Positions 43,669 through 52,436 are shown, numbered from the stretch's first letter. The stretch is 64,000 nt of DNA from CAYLPJ01 sp964385465 (GCA_964385465.1 CAYLPJ010000002.1:241166-305165), one strand, 5' to 3'. The notes: generated by a model from the sequence alone, not told the origin. Made by a program: numbers and translations.

Positions 43669-44898
43669 ATGCTGCCGATGGATGCGTCGAAGCTGCTGAT
43701 CGTCGAGGGGATCGAGGACGACCCGCTCACGCGGGCGCGGGCCGAGCGGATGACCCCCGGCGTCGGCGCCGACGAGGTCCGCCATGTCACCGATGAGCAG
43801 CTCGCGAGCATCGTCCGCGAGGAGCTCTCCGACCGCCCCCGCCACGGCATGGACGCCGCCATCCGCCCGGTGGTGATCTTCAACCGCTTCCGCTTCGCCG
43901 ACGGCGAGCCCCAGCGGCAGCGGAGGATCGACGCCTTCCCCGAGCTCAACCGGCACAAGCTCAACGGTTACGGCGGGTTCGACTGGCGCCGAAGCGGCTC
44001 GGCCGAGTACCGCCGCGAGACCGGACTGGTCTGCCAGCCGGCGTGGCAGCTTCACACGATCGTCGGCTGTCACTTCCGCTGCGCGTACTGCTCGCTGGGG
44101 CACTACGTCAACATCATGATGAACATGGAGGAGTTCGTCGAACGCCTCGACCCTCAGCTGCGCCGCTGCCCCGGCCAGACGCTCTTCCAGTACGACAACT
44201 TCACCGATACCGTCTGCTTCGAGCCGGAATACGGCGGGGCGAAGCTGCTGGTCGACTACTTCGCCGGGCGGGACGGCCAGGCCCTCGAGCTCTACGTCGG
44301 CAAGAGCGACCACGTCGACTTCCTGCTGGACCTCGACCACCGCGGGCACACCGTCTGCTGCTGGAGCCTCGCGGGGCCCACACAGAGCCGGCGGTTCGAG
44401 TACCTCTCGGCCACCATGGAGGGGCGGATCGAGGCCATGCGGAAGTGCCAGGCAGCCGGCTACCCCGTCCGCGTGCGGTTCTCGCCGGTGATCCCCGTGG
44501 CCGGCTGGCGGGAGGAGAACCGCCGGATGGTCCGCGAACTGCTGGCCGCCGTCGAGCCGGACGTGATCACCATCGAGACGATCCGCTTCATGAACCACGA
44601 CGCGTTGGCGGCCCATTTCGACCTGTCGCTGCTGGACGAGGAGTTCGTGGCGTTGATGCGTGGCGACCTCGGCCGGGAGGCGGTCAAGGGCTGCGAGGTC
44701 CCCGACGCCTACCGGATCGCGGTCTACGACGTGCTGTTCGAGGAGTTGGACCGGCTGGCCCCGAAGGTCCCCGTCGCCTTCTGCCGCGAGGCCCGAACGC
44801 TCTGGGACCACTACGCCGACTTCTTCTCCCGCCGCCACCAGACCCCCGGCCGCTACATCTGCAACTGCGGCCCCTACAGCGCCCCGGCGACGGTGTGA
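43669..44898 (+). CDS. Radical SAM protein related to spore photoproduct lyase
   Basis: The 409-aa protein binds a 4Fe-4S cluster through IVGCHFRCAYCSLGHY (Cys 134, 138, 141; CxxxCxxC). The surrounding pattern, with an N-terminal region, VCQPAWQLHTIVGC and later PVRVRFSPVIPVAGW, follows the SplB-like radical SAM family. True SplB repairs thymine dimers in spores and carries a catalytic Cys further on. I cannot match that residue here. The C-terminus has an extra CNCG (Cys 398, 400). AGGAGG precedes ATG 43669, giving a strong start. Planctomycetes do not sporulate in the Bacillus way, so the substrate is probably different. DNA repair remains possible. Confidence 0.75.
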   Translation: MLPMDASKLLIVEGIEDDPLTRARAERMTPGVGADEVRHVTDEQLASIVREELSDRPRHGMDAAIRPVVIFNRFRFADGEPQRQRRIDAFPELNRHKLNGYGGFDWRRSGSAEYRRETGLVCQPAWQLHTIVGCHFRCAYCSLGHYVNIMMNMEEFVERLDPQLRRCPGQTLFQYDNFTDTVCFEPEYGGAKLLVDYFAGRDGQALELYVGKSDHVDFLLDLDHRGHTVCCWSLAGPTQSRRFEYLSATMEGRIEAMRKCQAAGYPVRVRFSPVIPVAGWREENRRMVRELLAAVEPDVITIETIRFMNHDALAAHFDLSLLDEEFVALMRGDLGREAVKGCEVPDAYRIAVYDVLFEELDRLAPKVPVAFCREARTLWDHYADFFSRRHQTPGRYICNCGPYSAPATV

Positions 44899-44925
44899 TG
44901 TGTCCGCGCGTCCCCGGGCGGGGCG

Positions 44926-45870
44926 CTATCCGAGGTTGGCCTTGTACCAGTCGATGGCGCGGGCAAGGCCTTGCTGGAAGAAGACGCGCGGCTCGTAGCC
45001 GAGGGTATCCTTTGCCCGCGAGAAGTCGGCCAGCGAGTGCTTCACGTCGCCGGGGCGGGGGTCGTCGTACTCGGCGGGAACGTCCACACCCAGCAGCCCG
45101 CGGAGTTGGTCGAGGATCTCGTTGAGCGTTGTGCGTTCGCCGCAGGCGATGTTCATCGGCCGACCGTCGCAGGCCTCCGGCGGCGCCGTGGCCGCCAGCC
45201 AGTTGGCGTGGCAGACGTTCTCGATGAAGCAGAAGTCGCGGCTCTGCTCGCCATCGCCGAAGACCTTCGGGCGCTCGCCGGCGAGCAGGCGGCTGACAAA
45301 CGCGGGGATGACGGCCGCATAGGGCCCGGCGGGGTCCTGCTGCGGCCCGAAGACGTTGAAGTACCGCAGGCTGACGGTCTCCATGCCGAATGCCGCGGCG
45401 TAGCCCTGCATGTAGGCCTCGCAGGCGACCTTGCTGGCGGCGTAGGGGCTGATGGGCATGGGCACCATGCCTTCGTGCTTGGGCAGTGCCGGCTGGTCGC
45501 CGTAGGCGCTGGACGACGCGGCGAACACCACGCGCTTCACGCCGGCGGCCCGCGCGGCCTCCAGCACCGTCACCGTGCCGTTGACGTTCACGTCGTGGCT
45601 GGTCCAGGGCTCGGCGACGCTGCGGGGCACCGAGCCGAGGGCGCCCTCGTGGAACACGGCCGCGCAGCCGGCGACGCAGCGGTCCACCGTCTCGCGGTCG
45701 CGGATGTCGCCCTCGACGAGGTCGATGCGGCCGGCGACGTCGGCGAGGTTCTCCCGCTTGCCGGTGGCGAAGTTGTCCAGAACGGTAACGTCGTGGCCCT
45801 TCTCGAGGACGTAGCGCGTCAGGTTCGAGCCGATAAACCCGGCCCCGCCGGTGATGAGATACTTGGCCAT
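44926..45870 (-). CDS. NAD-dependent nucleotide-sugar epimerase/dehydratase (UDP-sugar 4-epimerase-like)
   Basis: The 314-aa extended short-chain dehydrogenase begins YLITGGAGFIGSNLTRYVLE (NAD fingerprint GxxGxxG). It has the Ser/Thr-Tyr-Lys set in VFAASSSAYGD and SPYAASKVACEAY. SLRYFNVFGPQQDPAGPYAA and FGDGEQSRDFCFIENVCHAN are typical of UDP-GlcNAc/UDP-Glc 4-epimerases of the WbpP/GalE group. It probably supplies a sugar for surface polysaccharide or LPS. The ribosome binding site before ATG 45870 is weak. It stands alone and meets the radical SAM gene tail to tail, with 27 bp between stops. Confidence 0.92.
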   Translation of the reverse strand: MAKYLITGGAGFIGSNLTRYVLEKGHDVTVLDNFATGKRENLADVAGRIDLVEGDIRDRETVDRCVAGCAAVFHEGALGSVPRSVAEPWTSHDVNVNGTVTVLEAARAAGVKRVVFAASSSAYGDQPALPKHEGMVPMPISPYAASKVACEAYMQGYAAAFGMETVSLRYFNVFGPQQDPAGPYAAVIPAFVSRLLAGERPKVFGDGEQSRDFCFIENVCHANWLAATAPPEACDGRPMNIACGERTTLNEILDQLRGLLGVDVPAEYDDPRPGDVKHSLADFSRAKDTLGYEPRVFFQQGLARAIDWYKANLG

Positions 45871-46039
45871 GTCTTCAGGTTCACTCCTACGGAACTGGCG
45901 ATTGTGTTCTGCCGCAAACACCCATCCATTCCATCGGCCGATCGCGGGCCGCAGCTTACCGCAGTTCATACCCCCCCGGCCGCCCGGGGGCAACGCTTTC
46001 CCATGGACAGCCTGAAGCCCGTTCGTACAATGGCCGGTC

Positions 46040-46567
46040 ATGAGCGAACAGGACACAGGGCAGGCGGCCGCGCCGGACCGATCGGCGGCGCCGCCCCGCG
46101 AGCGAAGAGACCTGTACGTGAAGCTGGCGTTCCTGGCCGTGGCACTGGTCGGGGCGTGGTTCATCTACACGCAGGTGCAGACCGGGGACGTGCTGAAGGG
46201 CTGGCCCGAGGGCGTGGAGAAGGCCCTCGCCCGGGCCAAGGAGACCGACCGCCGCGTGCTCGTGCTGTTCACCGACGATCCGCCGGGGGCAACCGCGCGG
46301 CGGCTCAGCCGCACCACGCTGGCCAAGCCCCACAACGTCCAGGCCATCCGCGAGGGCAAGTTCGTCCGCGCCCGCCAGTCGATCGACTCGCTCGATTCCC
46401 CGCTGGCCAGGCGGTTCGCCATCGACAAGCTGCCGACCATGCTCATCCTCGCGCCGGATGGCAAGGAGATCAATCGCCGCGAGGGGATGATCGGCGAGGT
46501 GCCCTTCCGCGAGGGATTCCTGGACGGATCAGAGGTCGTCAAGCCCGGCCAGGCCGGCAGGCCCTGA
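46040..46567 (+). CDS. Membrane-anchored thioredoxin-fold protein lacking CxxC
   Basis: The 175-aa protein has one N-terminal TM helix (YVKLAFLAVALVGAWFIYT, about 26-44). A thioredoxin-like domain follows: VEKALARAKETDRRVLVLFT, then FAIDKLPTMLILAPDGKEIN with the cis-Pro region KLPT. Where active thioredoxins have CxxC, this protein has DDPPGATA, so it cannot act as a dithiol oxidoreductase. It may be a structural or binding subunit. The start ATG 46040 has no strong Shine-Dalgarno. It is a lone gene in a short gap between minus-strand genes. Confidence 0.65.
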   Translation: MSEQDTGQAAAPDRSAAPPRERRDLYVKLAFLAVALVGAWFIYTQVQTGDVLKGWPEGVEKALARAKETDRRVLVLFTDDPPGATARRLSRTTLAKPHNVQAIREGKFVRARQSIDSLDSPLARRFAIDKLPTMLILAPDGKEINRREGMIGEVPFREGFLDGSEVVKPGQAGRP

Positions 46568-46595
46568 AGCCGGCACGCCCAGGCCGCCCCCCTGC

Positions 46596-47111
46596 CTAGC
46601 CCGCTTCCATCGCCAGCATGCGCTGCTTGACCTCGACGCCACCGGGGGCGGAGAAGCCGCCGACCCGGCCGTCGGCGTAGGTCACCCGGTGGCAGGGAAC
46701 CACCAGGGGCAGGGGGTTCTTGCCGAGAGCGGCGGCGACGGCGCGCGCCGCTTCCGGCCGGCCGATCCCCCGGGCGAGTTCGCTGTAGCTGACCGTCTCG
46801 CCGTAGGGGACATCGCGACAGGCCCGCAGGACCTTGCCTGCGAAGGAGCGTTCCGAGGGCAGGTCGCAGGCGATGTCGGCGAAGTCCGCGGGGCGCGCGT
46901 TGAAGTACTCGCGGCTGAGCTCGACGAGCCGCTCGAACGGGGCGGTATCGCGTGCGGCCCCGGGGTTCTCCCAGGCCAGCAGGTCGCCGAGCTGATCGGG
47001 CGGGTAGTGGGGCAAGACGAGCCCGCAGACGCCGGCGTCGGTCGCCGTCGCGCCGATCGGCCCCCATGCCGTCGACCACACCGCATACGCTGTCGCCGTC
47101 TTCTTCGCCAT
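46596..47111 (-). CDS. ogt: Methylated-DNA-protein cysteine methyltransferase
   Basis: The 171-aa suicide repair enzyme removes methyl groups from O6-methylguanine by transfer to its own Cys. The acceptor is Cys 140 in LPLVVPCHRVTYADGRVGGF. The DNA-binding helix-turn-helix is GETVSYSELARGIGRPEAAR, with the Arg finger. VLRACRDVPYGETVSYSELA is the standard family block. The N-terminal ribonuclease-like part is shortened and typical of Ogt. There is no Ada transcription domain. It lies 116 bp downstream of two PilZ genes on the same strand and could be read with them. Confidence 0.95.
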   Translation of the reverse strand: MAKKTATAYAVWSTAWGPIGATATDAGVCGLVLPHYPPDQLGDLLAWENPGAARDTAPFERLVELSREYFNARPADFADIACDLPSERSFAGKVLRACRDVPYGETVSYSELARGIGRPEAARAVAAALGKNPLPLVVPCHRVTYADGRVGGFSAPGGVEVKQRMLAMEAG

Positions 47112-47227
47112 GGCGACGAGGATAGCGGGGCGGTGGGCGGAGAGTCAAGGCGAGCGGGCGCGCCGCGGGATGCGGCCGTTCCGGCCGGTACCTGCGACCC
47201 TGCAGCACGCAGCAGCCTGGCGGGGCC

Positions 47228-48007
47228 TCAGGCGCCCTTGGCCAGGGGCGTCCGGCCGCCGGCGGCCTCGCGTTGGAACTGGGCGGCCTTGGAGCCGATG
47301 ACCTGCATGGCGTGTCGGCCCTCGGCAGTCTGGGCGAGGCCGATGAACTGGAAGCCGATGTAGGACGTGCCGTCATCCTCGGTCTGGGCGTGGCGGAACT
47401 GGGCGTCGGCGTAGACTGGGCGGTCTCCGACGCCGAAGCTGAGGCGGACGCCGATGGCCTCGCCGACACGAAGGACCTCGGGCCCGGCGTCGGCGGTGGC
47501 GACCTGGAAGCCGCCGGCGCTGACGTTGGTCACCCGCCCGGACCAGACGGGCTGCTGGGGGCTCGGCCCGGCCGGCTCGGCGTCGCGACCGCCCAGCCAG
47601 AACGACGCCCGCACAACCCGGTTGGCCGGGACGTCGACGCGCTGAAACGCCCGCCGCTGCATGCGGTGCATCCGCGTGGGGCTGCAGACGCGCAGGACGG
47701 GGACCGGCTCGCCCTGCTCGCCGCCGGCCTCGTCCAGCCGCGCGACCGTGCCGGTGAAGATGTGCTTGTGATGCTTGAGCTTGAAGCTGACGCCGGCCTT
47801 GTCGGCCGGCTCGAACCGGCGGGCTCGATGGTCGCTCTCGGGCAGCTCGAGCCAGACGTGGCCCTCGCGGACGTCGATCATGCGCCCGCGCAGGCTGGCC
47901 CAGCTCTGCCCGCTGCGGACGGTGATGGTCACGGGGACGCGCCGCTCGGAGGCTGCGCGAATCACGTCGTCGATCTGCCGGCCGCTTAGGTGTTGCAGTG
48001 TCGCCAT
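47228..48007 (-). CDS. PilZ-domain (c-di-GMP receptor type) protein with YcgR-like N-terminal domain
   Basis: The 259-aa protein has an N-terminal beta domain (about 20-110) similar to the flagellar-brake type. The PilZ domain follows with both nucleotide motifs: RAFQR (Arg 119 and 123, the RxxxR motif) and NVSAGGF (Asn 161, Ser 163, Gly 166; the [D/N]xSxxG motif). WSGRVTNVSAGG and TSYIGFQFIGL are usual PilZ strands. It should bind cyclic di-GMP and act on motility, exopolysaccharide or transcription through protein contact. AGGTG precedes ATG 48007. Downstream of a second PilZ gene, 113 bp apart, it looks like one of two tandem paralogues. Confidence 0.88.
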   Translation of the reverse strand: MATLQHLSGRQIDDVIRAASERRVPVTITVRSGQSWASLRGRMIDVREGHVWLELPESDHRARRFEPADKAGVSFKLKHHKHIFTGTVARLDEAGGEQGEPVPVLRVCSPTRMHRMQRRAFQRVDVPANRVVRASFWLGGRDAEPAGPSPQQPVWSGRVTNVSAGGFQVATADAGPEVLRVGEAIGVRLSFGVGDRPVYADAQFRHAQTEDDGTSYIGFQFIGLAQTAEGRHAMQVIGSKAAQFQREAAGGRTPLAKGA

Positions 48008-48120
48008 GTCATTGCACCTGCTGCGCCGCCTGTCCCGGCCGCCGCACGCCGGCGGGGGGAAGGGCGAGCGCCGGTTGTTTCCTCGACAAACGCCGGGGCG
48101 GACTTGAGCAGGCCGGGGGC

Positions 48121-48885
48121 CTACGCCGTCTCTCGCCCGGCGGGTTCCTCCGTGATGCAGGCCTTGATGGCCTGGATGGCCCGGTTGCCGTCGAGCGCCT
48201 CGGCCAGCTCGATGAACTGGATGCCGATCAGGGCCATTTCGCCGTCGCGATCGCAGTGGCGGACCTGCCCGTCGAGCGTCGCGTCGGCCTTGCCCGTGCC
48301 GAAGTGCACGTGCACGCCGAGAATGTCGCCGACCTCGACGTACTTGACGGCCTCGAAGCTGGCGCGGACGAGCAGCCCGCCGGTGGACAGGTTCAGCACA
48401 CGTCCGGACCAGACGGGTCCGTCGATCTCTCCGTCGGCGGCGCGTGCGCCGCTGCCGCCGAGCCAGAACGACGCGCGATTGGCGGCCTGCCCGGCGAGGT
48501 TCAGCCGCTCGTGCAGCCTTCGCTCGACGCGCTGCATCCGGTCGCCGGCGTCGAGGCGGAGGGCCATCCGCGGGTTCTGGGCTTCGGGGTCGAGGCGGTA
48601 GCTCTCCTTGCCGATGACCATCGCCGAGTACACGTACTTGCGGTGGCCCAGCGAGAAGGTCATGCCCACCTGCTCGGAGGGCTGGAACTCATACGGGGTG
48701 GGCAGGTGGTCGGTCTTGGGCAGCTCGACCCAGAACACGCCGGCCTTCTCGGCGATGACGCGCGTCTCGAACGTCACCCACCGGCTCTGATAGCGTACTG
48801 TCAGGGAGACCGGAAGGTTGCCGTCGGCCAATCGGGCCAACGTCTCCTTCACGTCCTCCGGCGTCAAGTCTTCCAGAAAGGCCAT
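48121..48885 (-). CDS. PilZ-domain protein, tandem paralogue
   Basis: The 254-aa protein has the same layout as its neighbour at 47228. The N-terminal beta domain is about 25-115 (VSLTVRYQSRWVTFETRVIA). The PilZ domain carries RLHER (Arg 123 and 127) and NLSTGGL (Asn 165, Ser 167, Gly 170). Shared blocks such as NRASFWLGG and PVWSGRV show that the two arose by duplication. Both c-di-GMP motifs are intact. AGAGGGATGGG precedes ATG 48885. The AglD-like membrane protein at 48992 lies upstream on the same strand, 106 bp away, so a common transcript is possible. Confidence 0.88.
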   Translation of the reverse strand: MAFLEDLTPEDVKETLARLADGNLPVSLTVRYQSRWVTFETRVIAEKAGVFWVELPKTDHLPTPYEFQPSEQVGMTFSLGHRKYVYSAMVIGKESYRLDPEAQNPRMALRLDAGDRMQRVERRLHERLNLAGQAANRASFWLGGSGARAADGEIDGPVWSGRVLNLSTGGLLVRASFEAVKYVEVGDILGVHVHFGTGKADATLDGQVRHCDRDGEMALIGIQFIELAEALDGNRAIQAIKACITEEPAGRETA

Positions 48886-48991
48886 CGTCCCATCCCTCTG
48901 CACCGCCCCGGAATCGGCGTCCCTATAGCATTCGTCCGGCGGAGGGGGCGGCTTGAGGGAAAAGCGGCAACCGCGGCGCGACCGCAGGGCG

Positions 48992-50188
48992 TCAGGAGGC
49001 AGCCTCCTGCTCCTTCCGCGCCAGCTCGGCGGCCATGGCCTCGGGCTTCGGCGGGCGGGCGCCGGAGACGGCCACCACCGCACCGGGCAGGCCCCACAGC
49101 ATCGGCACCAGGCGGGCGAGAAGGGCCAGCACCAACACGAGGCTCGCCCCGCAGCCCGGGCCGGCGAAGAACTCCACGTACCAGTTCTCCACCCAGCCGA
49201 CGCCACCGGGCGTCAGCGGGACCGCGCCGATGATGTAGATCAGCGGGACGTACAGAAAGTACGTGTACCAGCCGACCGGCATGTCCAGGCTCTTGCCCAC
49301 CAGCGCGATGAACCCCACGAACGTCAGGTGCGTGCTGAACGTCAGCAGCAGCGCCGCACCCGTCCGCCGCCACTGGACCCGGTAGACGTGCAGCGCATCG
49401 CCCGCCGCCGCGATGTGGTGGGCGATCGGCAGCTTCCGGAAGAGCTTCTCCAGGCCCGTCACGCGGCGGAACCGCCCGCTGAGCAGAAACAGCACCAACC
49501 CGCTGACGCCCAGGACCACCGCCCCTACGCTCCACGCCGCCAGCCGCAGACTCTCGAAGGGCACCGCCCCGCTGGCCACCACGCCCACCAGCATCACCGA
49601 CGCCATCAGCGCCAGGCCCACCAGGCCCACCAGCCGGTCGGCGAAGACGCTCACCAGCACGGCCGCGACGCGCGGCGTGTGCTTCGAGACGTAGTACGCC
49701 TTGACCAGGTCCCCCCCTACCGTGCCGGGCACGACGGCGTTGAAGAACTGCCCGAGGAACGTCAACCGCACCGCCTCCCAGCCGGAGACGTGGACCTTCT
49801 GGGCGCCCAGGAGGATTCGCCACCGCGCGGCCGCCAGCAGCAGTGTGACGGCGAAGAGGCAGGCCCCGGCGAGGGCGAGTCCGGCGTCGAGCCGCGTGAG
49901 GCTGCTGAGGAAACCTGGCCGGACGACGGTGCGGCCGCCGGGAACTTGGACGAAGTCCCCGGCCGGGCGGACGGCGACGTCGCGGACGCGGAACCGCCCG
50001 GCGTGAACTTTCAGCCGCGGCCCGTTGGCGTCGATGGCGGGCAGGCGTTGGAGCACGGCGTAGGTGCGCCCGTCGGGCGCCTGGACGTAGTCCCGCCAGT
50101 GTACGCGATGGAGCACCCAGGCCAGCAGCACGACGGCCAAACCGATCTTGGCGGCGAGGATGAACGTCTTCCGCATCTTCTTGGGCAC
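48992..50188 (-). CDS. AglD/UPF0104-type (lysylphosphatidylglycerol synthase TM-like) membrane protein
   Basis: The 398-aa protein starts at GTG 50188 (AAGGAGTGCCCT upstream). It has about seven to eight TM helices: FILAAKIGLAVVLLAWVLH, ALAGACLFAVTLLLAAARW, GLVGLALMASVMLVGVVASG, AWSVGAVVLGVSGLVLFLLS and later ones. The family hallmark QFFNAVVPGTVGGDLVKAYY is present, followed by the second conserved region IIGAVPLTPGGVGWVENWY. A soluble loop of about 60 residues lies after helix 1 (residues 30-100), which is less common. Members include AglD glycosyltransferase-like proteins and lipid flippase-like parts of MprF. Its task here is unknown; a role in moving lipid-linked sugars is inference. Confidence 0.85.
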   Translation of the reverse strand: MPKKMRKTFILAAKIGLAVVLLAWVLHRVHWRDYVQAPDGRTYAVLQRLPAIDANGPRLKVHAGRFRVRDVAVRPAGDFVQVPGGRTVVRPGFLSSLTRLDAGLALAGACLFAVTLLLAAARWRILLGAQKVHVSGWEAVRLTFLGQFFNAVVPGTVGGDLVKAYYVSKHTPRVAAVLVSVFADRLVGLVGLALMASVMLVGVVASGAVPFESLRLAAWSVGAVVLGVSGLVLFLLSGRFRRVTGLEKLFRKLPIAHHIAAAGDALHVYRVQWRRTGAALLLTFSTHLTFVGFIALVGKSLDMPVGWYTYFLYVPLIYIIGAVPLTPGGVGWVENWYVEFFAGPGCGASLVLVLALLARLVPMLWGLPGAVVAVSGARPPKPEAMAAELARKEQEAAS

Positions 50189-50391
50189 AGGGCACTCCTT
50201 CTCGGGCTGGCATTGTAGCGTCGGCGCGCCACGGCGCAAACCGCCGGCGCGCTGCCGACGGGGCGGTGACCGCGGCCCTTCACGTCTGTCCGATCTTTTT
50301 GCTTACGCCCGGGTACGCAGGCTGCTACCATGGGCGGATACTCCGGCAAGGTTGAGACACTTTCGGGCCTTCGTGTCTTTGCAAGGGAGCC

Positions 50392-51273
50392 ATGAGCAGT
50401 ACATCGACACTTCAGATTCCCGGCTACCAGGTGGTCCAGTTCCTCGGCAGCGGCGCACGAAGCACGATCTGGCAGATCCGCGACTGCGAGACGGACGAGT
50501 TGTTCGCCCTCAAGCGCGTGGTGAAGCGCGACGCCAGCGACATGCGGTTCCTGGAGCAGGCGATCAACGAGCACGAGATCGGCTCGCAGTTGACTCACCC
50601 CGGCATCCGCAAGATCCTGGACCTCCGCAAGGTCAAGAAATGGCTGAGCTTGCGCGAGGTCCGCGTTGTCATGGAGTACTGCCGCGGCAAGAGCGTCCAG
50701 GAGCAGCGGCCCGACGGCGTCGCCGAGACGGTCCGCGTCTTCGTCGAGGTCGCCACCGCCCTTGCCTACATGAACAAACAGGGCTTCGTCCACGCCGACA
50801 CCAAGCCCAACAACATCATCGTCGCCGAGGGCGGGACGGTGAAGATCATCGATTTCGGCCAGAGCTGCCCGGTCGGCACGGTGAAGGCACGCATCCAGGG
50901 CACGCCGGACTTCATCGCCCCCGAGCAGGTTCACCGCAGGCCCGTCGATGGCCGGACCGATGTGTTCAACTTCGGCGCGACCCTCTACTGGACCCTCAGC
51001 GGCCGGCCCATCCCCACCATCCTGCCCAAGGAGGGCTCGCTGACGCTCAACAACGGCAAACGGGTCACGCCCCCCGACGAGATCAACCCCGACGTGCCCC
51101 GCACGCTGGCCAAGCTGGTCACCGACTGCATCGAGGGCCATCCCTCCCAGCGCCCGAGCAGCATGAACGAGGTCTCCTCGAGGCTGAACCTGATCCACCG
51201 CCGGCTCACGCGCGAGGCCGGCACCGGAGGCAACGGCGAGGGGAAGGGCCGCAATGCCAAGTCCGCTGGCTGA
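50392..51273 (+). CDS. Hanks-type Ser/Thr protein kinase, cytoplasmic
   Basis: The 293-aa protein is a single kinase domain. It has a Gly-rich loop LGSGARSTIW (18-27), Lys 41 in LFALKRVVK, and the catalytic loop GFVHADTKPNNIIV (Asp 136, Lys 138, Asn 141). The metal loop IIDFGQSC has Asp 154, and the APE motif is in DFIAPEQVHR. The HRD motif is HAD, so the Arg that senses activation-loop phosphate is missing, as in kinases that do not need loop phosphorylation. There is no TM helix or sensor domain. AAGGGAGCC precedes ATG 50392. The stop overlaps the metallophosphatase gene by 20 bp, which suggests a coupled kinase/phosphatase pair. Confidence 0.93.
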   Translation: MSSTSTLQIPGYQVVQFLGSGARSTIWQIRDCETDELFALKRVVKRDASDMRFLEQAINEHEIGSQLTHPGIRKILDLRKVKKWLSLREVRVVMEYCRGKSVQEQRPDGVAETVRVFVEVATALAYMNKQGFVHADTKPNNIIVAEGGTVKIIDFGQSCPVGTVKARIQGTPDFIAPEQVHRRPVDGRTDVFNFGATLYWTLSGRPIPTILPKEGSLTLNNGKRVTPPDEINPDVPRTLAKLVTDCIEGHPSQRPSSMNEVSSRLNLIHRRLTREAGTGGNGEGKGRNAKSAG

Positions 51274-52111
51274 CATCTTCCGCCGCGCCGCCGAGCTGAA
51301 CCGCGACGACCCGCGGCGGGAGGGCAACACGGTCGCCCTCGCCGAGGGGCGCGAGGTGCTCGCCGTCGGCGACATCCACGGCCACCGGGCGAATCTCACG
51401 AAGGTCATCGCCCACGCCGACCTGCCCAACCATCCCCAACGGCGGCTGATCCTCCAGGAGATCGTCCACGCCCCCCCCGACGCCCGGACCGGGCACGACC
51501 GCAGCGTCGACGTCCTCCTCCGCGCCGCCAGGCTTAAGACCGCCCACCCCGAAGGCGTGCTGTTCCTGCTGGCCAACCACGACATCGCCCAGGTCACCGG
51601 CAACGAGATCACCAAGGGGGGCCGCCGCGTCTGCCAGGGCTTCGCCGAGGGCGTCGCCTTCGCCTGCGGCGATGCCGCCGACGAGGTCCTCGAGGCCATC
51701 AAGGAGTTCCTGCTCTCGGCGCCCATCGCCGTGCGGACCCCCGGCGGCGTGGTGCTCTGCCACACGCTGCCGACGCCCAGACGCATGGACCAGGCCGGCC
51801 GGGCCATCCCCGCCGGGCCCTACGACGAGCAGGCACTCCACCGCGGCGGGGCCGTCTACGAGTGGACCTGGGGCCGCAAGCAGACGCCCGAGCAGGTCCG
51901 CGAGCTGGCCGACGCGCTCGATGCGTCCTTCCTCGTCCTCGGCCACAAGCGAATCGACGCCGGGCACGAGTTCCTCGGCGACCGGGCCGTCATCCTCACC
52001 GCCGAGCACGACCGCGGCGAGTTGCTCTCCTTCACCTCCGACGAGCCCCTCACCGTCGAGCGGGCGGGCGAGGCGCTTCGGCCCTTGGCGTCGCTGGGCC
52101 GCAGGCCCTGA
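51254..52111 (+). CDS. Calcineurin-like metallophosphatase (PPP-like)
   Basis: The 285-aa protein has the two-metal phosphatase pattern VLAVGDIHGHRANLTK (Asp 40, His 42), then a degenerate GDxxDRG region (TGHDRSVDVLL), LLANHDIAQV (GNHD-type), VVLCHTLPTP, and LVLGHKRIDAG. The order and spacing resemble the PPP-family/bis(5'-nucleosyl)-tetraphosphatase branch. Because it overlaps the kinase gene by 20 bp and has GGAAGGG upstream of ATG 51254, it may be a phosphoprotein phosphatase that opposes the kinase; a nucleotidase role is also possible. The first Asp of the GDxxDRG motif is not evident, so activity needs proof. Confidence 0.82.
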   Translation: MPSPLADIFRRAAELNRDDPRREGNTVALAEGREVLAVGDIHGHRANLTKVIAHADLPNHPQRRLILQEIVHAPPDARTGHDRSVDVLLRAARLKTAHPEGVLFLLANHDIAQVTGNEITKGGRRVCQGFAEGVAFACGDAADEVLEAIKEFLLSAPIAVRTPGGVVLCHTLPTPRRMDQAGRAIPAGPYDEQALHRGGAVYEWTWGRKQTPEQVRELADALDASFLVLGHKRIDAGHEFLGDRAVILTAEHDRGELLSFTSDEPLTVERAGEALRPLASLGRRP

Positions 52112-52127
52112 CCGCCGGATCGAGACC

Positions 52128-52436
52128 ATGACCGACCTGACCGGCAAGCAGAAGCGCTTCCTCCGGGGCCTCGGGCAGAAGCTCCCCGCCGCCGTCCAGG
52201 TCGGCAAAGCGGGGCGGACCGACAATGTTACCGCCGCCGTCGCCGACGCCCTCGACCGCGCCGAGCTGGTCAAGGTACGCCTGCCCGCACTGCCCCCCGC
52301 CGACCGCAAGGAACTGGCCGGCGACCTCGCCGACGCCGTCGGCGCCGCCGTCGCCGGCTCCGTCGGCCGAACCGTCCTGCTCTACCGCCCCAACCACGAC
52401 ATCGCCCCCGACGCCCGCCTGGCCTTGCCCGAGTGA
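52128..52436 (+). CDS. yhbY: YhbY-type CRM-domain RNA-binding protein
   Basis: The 102-aa protein fits the whole YhbY family: LTGKQKRFLRGLGQKLPAAV and QVGKAGRTDNVTAAVADALD, with the GxxG-like loop KAGRTDNV. A final strand is VLLYRPN. YhbY associates with pre-50S ribosomal particles and is thought to help assembly. ATG 52128 follows the phosphatase stop by 16 bp; the long frame before it is a shadow of the phosphatase gene. Linkage to a kinase/phosphatase pair is unusual for this family. Confidence 0.93.
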   Translation: MTDLTGKQKRFLRGLGQKLPAAVQVGKAGRTDNVTAAVADALDRAELVKVRLPALPPADRKELAGDLADAVGAAVAGSVGRTVLLYRPNHDIAPDARLALPE

